A DNA stretch of 64,000 bases from Bacteroidota bacterium (GTDB taxonomy: Bacteria; Bacteroidota; Bacteroidia; Chitinophagales; Chitinophagaceae), in the NCBI GenBank assembly GCA_016183765.1, contig JACPEA010000001.1, forward strand, positions 62,001 to 126,000. Direction: 5' to 3'. Shown here one piece after another: positions 59,072 to 64,000 of the stretch; positions within the stretch are counted from its first letter, which is position 1, and the number at the start of each line of letters is the position of its first letter. The position numbers were made by a program, and so were the translations under genes. Below the pieces are notes generated by a model. It was not told where the DNA came from. It was given only the letters and a program-made list of their open reading frames with translations, and made no database searches.

Positions 59072-62000
59072 GTGAGATTAAAGTCATTAGAAATCAAAGG
59101 GTTCAAAAGTTTTGCTGATAAAACTGTAGTGAGTTTTGACGAAGGCATCACCGGTATCATCGGACCAAATGGTTGTGGAAAAAGTAATATCATCGATAGC
59201 ATCCGCTGGGTGATCGGTGAGCAAAAAATATCTGCACTCAGAAGTGAGAACCTGGAAGCGCTTGTCTTCAACGGAAGTAAAACAAGAAGTCCCAGCGGTC
59301 TGGCCGAAGTAAGCCTCACGTTCGAGAATACCAAGAACCTGTTACCTACCGAATTCAATACCGTAACCGTAACCCGCCGCTTTTACAAGAACGGGGAAAG
59401 CGAATACCGTTTGAACGATGTTACCTGTCGCCTGAAAGATATCCATAACCTCTTCCTCGATACCGGCGTAAGCACCGACAGTTATGCCATCATTGAACTG
59501 GGAATGGTGGATGATATCATTAAGGACAAGGAGAACAGCCGCCGCCGTATGCTGGAGCAGGCCGCCGGTATCACCATCTACAAGACCCGTAAAAAAGAGG
59601 CCAAGAATAAACTGGATGCCACCGAGCAGGACCTGGCACGTATCGAAGACCTTCTGTTCGAGATCAACAACCAGTTAAAGACCCTCGAGAACCAGGCCAA
59701 GAAAGCGGAGAAATATTACGAGATCAAAAAAGAATACCGCGAAGTGGCCATTGAACTGGCCAAAGCTTCACTTGAAGGCTTCAATATCACTTACAAGGAA
59801 CTGAACGAACAGCAGGAGCTGGAGAACGACAAAAAGATCCGGCTGGAAGCAGAGATCGCCACCGATGAAGCCGCTATCGAACAGGAGAAAGTAGGATTTA
59901 TCGAAAAAGAACGCGCCCTGCAGAGCATGCAGCACGAGTTCAACGAATACCTGCAGGAACTGCGCAGCAAGGAGAACGAAAAGAACCTGGCTACCCAGAA
60001 ACTGCATTACCTGAAAGAGAAGGAAACCAACCTGAAAGAGTTCCTGGAAAAAGCCGAAGGCCAGTTAAAGACCATCGGTGATTCGATCTCTTACACACAG
60101 ATCCAGGTAGGCGAGGAAGAAACCAGTTTGCTTGAACTGCAGGATAAAGTGGAAACCACCAAACTGGATGTGGAAGACAAACGCCGCAGTTTCGACGAGA
60201 AACGTACCGGGCTGGATGTTTTGCGCAACCGTTACCAGCAGATACAGCGCAGCCAGTTCGATGCTGAGAAAAAAGTGGCCGTAGCCGATACCTCGATCCT
60301 GAACCTGCAGCGCGCGCAGGCCCAGCTGAACGAAGAGAAGCAGAACCGTGACCTGCAGATGCAGCAACTGACGGTTGAACTGGAAGAAAAAGAGACCACC
60401 CTCGAGGCCAAACGTGTTGACCTGCAGCAATTGCAGGAGCACCAGGAGCGTACCAAAGAACAGATCTTTGAAACACAGGCCCAGCTGGAACTGCTCCGCA
60501 ATGAACTGAACGAAGAGAACCGGAAACTGGATGCTAAGCGTAACGAATATAACCTGCTGAAAAGCCTGATCGACTCGATGGAAGGTTATCCGGAGAGCAT
60601 CAAGTTCCTGCATAAGAACCCCGAGTGGAACCATTCGGCACCGATCCTGTCGGATATCATTTATGTAAAGGAAGAATACCGCACTGCTGTAGAGAACGTA
60701 CTGGAACCTTACCTCAACTACTATGTGGTGAACAACCTGGAAGAAGGTTTACAGGCCGTACACCTGCTGGATGCGAATAAAAAAGGGAAAGCCAATTTCT
60801 TCATGCTGGAGAAATTCGCAGACTTCCGCGTAGAGACCCATCAGCCCGCCAATACCATCAAAGCAATGGATGTGATAGAGGTGGACGAGCAATACCGTAA
60901 GCTGGCGCAATACCTTTTGGCCAATGTATATATCGCCGAAAACGATGAAGCCATTGCCAACAGCAACGGAGCAGTAGTGCTGGAAAAAACCGGTAAATAT
61001 GTAAAAGGCAAATACACGTTGACCGGCGGTAGCGTAGGCCTGTTTGAAGGAAAAAAGATCGGCCGTGCCAAGAACCTGGAAAAACTTTCTGAAGAGATCT
61101 TTGACCAGGAAGCGGTGGTGAACCTGCTGAAATCAGATATACAGGCCAAACACAATGAAGTGATCGCTTTCAACGACCAGTTGAAGGAGAACGTGATCAA
61201 ACAGACCGAGAACGAGATCAACCAGCTGACCAACCAGGTATTTGCAGCCAAAAACCGAATGGAAAATCTGCAGGCAGCACAGCAGAATGGTTTACAGCGC
61301 CTGGAAGACCTGGACATGCGCTTACAGGCCGAACACGATGGCATAGCTGCTACCCGCGAAGAATTCCATGCGCTGAATGAGCAGTTGCAGTCTACTGCTG
61401 AGGAACTGAAAACAGTAGAGCAGGATTACCAGTCGGCCGAATACGAATATAATTTTGCATCGGTACAATACAATGAGACCAACCTGCAGTTGACACGTCA
61501 GCAGAGTAAGATCACCAGCCTGAAGCAGGAACTGGTGTTCAAGGAGAACCAGCTGAACGACCTGCACCTGCAGATCGGTAACAATACTTCACAGCTGTCA
61601 GAAGCCAGCGCCAATATAGAAGAGAGTGAAAAAGCATTGATCGGTTCCGAAGAACTGTTATTGGAAATGCTGCGTAAGAAAGAAGAAGAGGAGAAAAAAC
61701 TGAACGAAGCGGACCAGGCATACTACAACCTGCGGAATGCTTTACAGGAAAAAGAGAGCGAGCTGCGTTTGAAAGTGAAGAGCAAGGAAATGATCGACCA
61801 CCTGGTAACAGAGATCAAAGACAAGCTGAATGAACTGAAACTGCAGCTGGCCGGTATGAAGGAAAGGCTGAGCGTGGAGTTCAAAGTGGAACTGGATGAG
61901 ATTCTGGACCAGGCCAGGACCACCGAAACAGCACTGGAAGACCTTCAGGCCAGTTCAGACCGGATGAAAAAGCGCCTCGAGAATATGGGCGAAGTGAACC

Positions 62001-62593
62001 CTACTGCCATTGAAGCGTATACGGAAATGAAAAAACGTTACGAGTTCATTCTCGAACAGAAGAACGACCTGGTATCGGCCAAAGAGAGCCTGTTACAAAC
62101 CATCCAGGAAGTGGAAGCCACTGCCAACCAGCAGTTCCTCGATACCTTTAACCAGGTACGCGAGAACTTCCAGAAAGTGTTCAAAGCCCTGTTCACAGAA
62201 GAAGATACGGCGGATATGATATTGGTGAACCCCGAGAACCTGGCTGAGACCGGTATCGAGATCATCGCCAAACCCAAAGGAAAACGTCCTTCTTCCATCA
62301 CCCAGTTGAGTGGAGGAGAGAAAACACTGACCGCTACGGCGCTGCTGTTCTCGATCTATCTCATCAAACCGGCACCTTTCTGTATCCTGGATGAGGTGGA
62401 TGCGCCGCTGGATGATGCCAACGTAGGTAAGTTCACACAGATGATCAAGAAATTCAGTGATAACTCACAGTTCATCATCGTTACGCACAACAAACAGACC
62501 ATGAGTGCAGTAGATGTGATCTATGGTGTGACCATGCAGGAGCCCGGGGTCAGCAAACTGGTTCCCGTAGATTTCCGAAGCCTCGCTAACTAA
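59072..62593 (+). CDS. smc: chromosome segregation protein SMC
   Basis: The 1173-residue ATPase compacts and segregates the chromosome as a ring-shaped dimer. The N-terminal head holds GPNGCGKSNI (31-40). Two long coiled coils (about 170-500 and 680-1010) surround a hinge (about 510-670, with GYPESIKFL and VENVLEPYLNYYVV). The C-terminal head carries the signature LSGGEKTLTATALLFSIYL and Walker B FCILDEVDAPLDDANVGKF. It starts with GTG at 59072; the first residues MRLKSLEIKGFKSF are conserved. scpA and scpB are not nearby. A terminator at 62614 follows. Confidence 0.98.
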   Translation: MRLKSLEIKGFKSFADKTVVSFDEGITGIIGPNGCGKSNIIDSIRWVIGEQKISALRSENLEALVFNGSKTRSPSGLAEVSLTFENTKNLLPTEFNTVTVTRRFYKNGESEYRLNDVTCRLKDIHNLFLDTGVSTDSYAIIELGMVDDIIKDKENSRRRMLEQAAGITIYKTRKKEAKNKLDATEQDLARIEDLLFEINNQLKTLENQAKKAEKYYEIKKEYREVAIELAKASLEGFNITYKELNEQQELENDKKIRLEAEIATDEAAIEQEKVGFIEKERALQSMQHEFNEYLQELRSKENEKNLATQKLHYLKEKETNLKEFLEKAEGQLKTIGDSISYTQIQVGEEETSLLELQDKVETTKLDVEDKRRSFDEKRTGLDVLRNRYQQIQRSQFDAEKKVAVADTSILNLQRAQAQLNEEKQNRDLQMQQLTVELEEKETTLEAKRVDLQQLQEHQERTKEQIFETQAQLELLRNELNEENRKLDAKRNEYNLLKSLIDSMEGYPESIKFLHKNPEWNHSAPILSDIIYVKEEYRTAVENVLEPYLNYYVVNNLEEGLQAVHLLDANKKGKANFFMLEKFADFRVETHQPANTIKAMDVIEVDEQYRKLAQYLLANVYIAENDEAIANSNGAVVLEKTGKYVKGKYTLTGGSVGLFEGKKIGRAKNLEKLSEEIFDQEAVVNLLKSDIQAKHNEVIAFNDQLKENVIKQTENEINQLTNQVFAAKNRMENLQAAQQNGLQRLEDLDMRLQAEHDGIAATREEFHALNEQLQSTAEELKTVEQDYQSAEYEYNFASVQYNETNLQLTRQQSKITSLKQELVFKENQLNDLHLQIGNNTSQLSEASANIEESEKALIGSEELLLEMLRKKEEEEKKLNEADQAYYNLRNALQEKESELRLKVKSKEMIDHLVTEIKDKLNELKLQLAGMKERLSVEFKVELDEILDQARTTETALEDLQASSDRMKKRLENMGEVNPTAIEAYTEMKKRYEFILEQKNDLVSAKESLLQTIQEVEATANQQFLDTFNQVRENFQKVFKALFTEEDTADMILVNPENLAETGIEIIAKPKGKRPSSITQLSGGEKTLTATALLFSIYLIKPAPFCILDEVDAPLDDANVGKFTQMIKKFSDNSQFIIVTHNKQTMSAVDVIYGVTMQEPGVSKLVPVDFRSLAN

Positions 62594-62613
62594 CCCAACC
62601 CAATGCATAGGAT

Positions 62614-62650
62614 AATGGGATTAAGAGTGTTCTCTTGATCCCATTTTTTT
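62614..62650 (+). terminator. intrinsic terminator after smc
   Basis: AATGGGAT and AGAG pair with CTCT and ATCCCATT through an internal 2+2 bulge; a T-run reaches 62650. It lies 20 bases beyond the smc stop. Confidence 0.9.
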
Positions 62651-62699
62651 AAAGTGATGTGTTTTCGCATATATTATTTGTAAGCATAGTATTACCAGC

Positions 62700-63149
62700 T
62701 TGTATAGATCCGTTACCATACTTTACCTTGTCTGTTTTGCCTGTTACCTCGTAGCTACCCGGCAGCCGGATTATTTTGATGGGAGGAAAGCCCCGGCTAC
62801 GATCCAATGGCTGCCAGACAGTGCATCGGGCAAAAATATTCCCCAGGCGGTGTTCCATGATGGCCGTAAGCAATACGCTGTAGACGCGCGTTATGTTTTT
62901 CGCGAATGGGAAACAGGGGAGAAGACAGAAGTGATCTACGAAACGGGTCAACCTGAAAAAGCGGTGGTGTACCGTTTCTGGGGTTACTGGTTAAGCTGGG
63001 GCGAACTGCTGGGAACGGTCGTGATCTATATTGCCCTGTTCCAGGTGGCGGTGTCCGTTACCCGGAACCCAACGGCAGAAGCCCTGGTGGAACAACTGGA
63101 TTACCGGCCGGAGAAAAAAAGAAGGTACAAAACACCCGAAGAAGAATAA
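62700..63149 (+). CDS. small membrane protein of unknown function
   Basis: A 149-residue protein with an N-terminal hydrophobic helix (about 4-20) and a second one (about 99-118, GELLGTVVIYIALFQVAVSV). The region between (about 25-92) is periplasmic in this topology and may be a small beta domain (FHDGRKQYAVDARYVFREW). The C-terminus is basic and cytoplasmic (EKKRRYKTPEEE). It resembles DUF3592-type proteins loosely. The start is a TTG at 62700, as no better start is in frame. It lies between smc and smpB and converges with smpB. Confidence 0.65.
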   Translation: MYRSVTILYLVCFACYLVATRQPDYFDGRKAPATIQWLPDSASGKNIPQAVFHDGRKQYAVDARYVFREWETGEKTEVIYETGQPEKAVVYRFWGYWLSWGELLGTVVIYIALFQVAVSVTRNPTAEALVEQLDYRPEKKRRYKTPEEE

Positions 63150-63172
63150 AAATATTTTTTGGAAGAAGCCGT

Positions 63173-63610
63173 TTATTTCAGGTAACGTTTGATCTCTTTC
63201 TCCACGTCGCGGTTCTTGATGGTCTCGCGTTTGTCGTGCAGCTTTTTACCACGGCCCAGTCCAATCTCTACTTTTACCAGGTTCTTGTCCGTAAAGAATA
63301 CTTTCAGCGGCACTACGGTATATCCTTTCTCCTTGATCTTGGCCTGTATCTTCTTCAGCTCTTTTTTGTTGAGCAGTAGTTTCCGGTCGTGTACCTCAAT
63401 ATGGTTATAGGCTGTTCCGTGTGTATAGCTGGCAATGAACAGGCCCCGCACCCATAATTCCCCATCATCGAACAGGCAGAAAGCATCATTGAAACTGAGT
63501 TTTCCCTCACGGATCGATTTGACTTCCGTTCCCAGCAATACGATACCTGCTACATATTTATCTTCTATGGAGTAGTTAAAGTAAGCCTGGCGGTTGTTCA
63601 TTTCGGCCAT
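63173..63610 (-). CDS. smpB: SsrA-binding protein
   Basis: The protein partner of tmRNA in rescue of stalled ribosomes. Residues 8-145 show the whole family: NRQAYFNYSIEDKYVAGIVL, GTEVKSIREGKLSFNDAF, a KKLHDKRETIKNRDVEKE C-terminal tail and GLGRGKKLHDK, the basic part that enters the ribosome. The length, 145 residues, is normal. Starts at 63610 (MAEM) or 63601 are both possible. No ssrA gene is visible in the window. Confidence 0.97.
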   Translation of the reverse strand: MAEMNNRQAYFNYSIEDKYVAGIVLLGTEVKSIREGKLSFNDAFCLFDDGELWVRGLFIASYTHGTAYNHIEVHDRKLLLNKKELKKIQAKIKEKGYTVVPLKVFFTDKNLVKVEIGLGRGKKLHDKRETIKNRDVEKEIKRYLK

Positions 63611-63616
63611 GAAAGT

Positions 63617-63680
63617 TGGTCATTGGTAATTAATAATTAGTAGTTGGTAATGAGTAATTATTAACTACTGACTACTAATT
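63617..63680. repeat. degenerate GGTAATTA words with inverted end
   Basis: The stretch between smpB and accD contains GGTAATTA-, GGTAATGA- and AGTAATTA-type words. AATTAGTAGT (63635-63644) is complementary to ACTACTAATT (63671-63680), and the rest pairs imperfectly. It lies between two co-oriented minus-strand genes, at the 3' side of accD. Confidence 0.65.
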
Positions 63681-63685
63681 GAAAC

Positions 63686-64000
63686 TTAGCTTCTGAAAAG
63701 TAACACCAGCTGCGCCAGTTTTTCTTTCAGGTTCTTCCTGTCAATAATGAAGTCGAGGAAACCATGCTCCAGCAAAAACTCACTTCTCTGGAAACCCTCG
63801 GGAAGGTCTTTTTTGATGGTCTCTTTGATCACACGCGGACCGGCAAAACCGATCAGGGCGCCAGGTTCGGCAATATTCAGGTCGCCCAGCATACCGAAGC
63901 TGGCCGAGATACCACCAAACGTAGGATCGGTGAGTAAAGAGATATAAGGAAGTTTGGCATCACTTAACTGCGATAACTTGCCGCTGGTCTTGGCCAGCTG
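63686..64000 (-). CDS. accD: acetyl-CoA carboxylase carboxyltransferase beta subunit, C-terminal part
   Basis: The minus-strand frame is open to the window edge, so the N-terminal part with its zinc finger is missing. The visible 104 residues include [20 protein letters not shown] and [20 protein letters not shown], the crotonase-like carboxyltransferase core, and [20 protein letters not shown] near the end, which are diagnostic of AccD. It transfers carboxyl from carboxybiotin to acetyl-CoA in fatty acid synthesis, with AccA. The stop is at 63686. Confidence 0.95.
   Translation of the reverse strand, partial: QLAKTSGKLSQLSDAKLPYISLLTDPTFGGISASFGMLGDLNIAEPGALIGFAGPRVIKETIKKDLPEGFQRSEFLLEHGFLDFIIDRKNLKEKLAQLVLLFRS

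Overview
The window reads as an ordinary chromosomal segment of a Bacteroidota bacterium, most likely of the family Chitinophagaceae (inference). The signs are four TonB-dependent outer-membrane receptors, two with N-terminal carboxypeptidase-regulatory-like domains; a secreted protein with a type IX secretion (type B) sorting domain; GLPGLI, DUF2807, DUF2851 and DUF2520 proteins; a very long signal peptidase I; and Bacteroidota-type -7 boxes (TAnnTTTG) upstream of several genes. No rRNA, tRNA, insertion sequence, prophage or CRISPR array is visible. Both edges cut genes: a receptor at the left and accD at the right.

Layout. 1-11.8 kb: receptors, purC, pdhB, a sigma-54-type response regulator without a DNA-binding domain, lepB and cdd. 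12.0-12.7 kb: an A+T-richer HicBA-like toxin-antitoxin pair. 12.7-17.8 kb: a T9SS-exported protein, ogt, csaA, an OsmC protein, a GNAT and a transglutaminase-like protein. 18-23.6 kb: a fatty acid desaturase, topA, an alpha/beta hydrolase and a DUF2520 protein. 23.9-28.1 kb: a same-strand run of fdx, iscX, a KdsC-like phosphatase, a UbiA prenyltransferase, maf and DUF2851. 28.2-31.5 kb: a second OsmC protein, an unknown exported protein, lipA and a phosphodiester glycosidase-like protein.

31.7-46.5 kb is a glucan storage and use region: ROK sugar kinase, FucP-type sugar/H+ transporter, glgA, glgC, an SLC45-type disaccharide transporter, an exported GH13 amylase, cspA and glgB, interrupted by a receptor/GLPGLI pair. 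Together these could import glucose or maltodextrin, phosphorylate it, make ADP-glucose, polymerise it and branch it. 46.6-53.6 kb holds less characterised genes: a DUF2807 protein, an orphan histidine kinase, a membrane-anchored coiled-coil protein, a PolB-like exonuclease, holA, and a lipoprotein with a 58-residue membrane protein and a divergent XRE regulator. 53.6-64 kb is housekeeping: ribF, purM, ftsE, two glycosyltransferases, smc, smpB and accD.

The most striking structure not explained by genes is a set of intergenic arrays of 7- or 8-base words. They usually form two inverted arms, lie at gene ends, and change word from site to site. About ten occur in 64 kb. Other points worth a look are the 58-residue membrane protein with its lipoprotein partner, a 48-bp perfect palindrome, a ROK kinase that has lost its zinc cysteines, and a response regulator with an altered GAFTGA loop.
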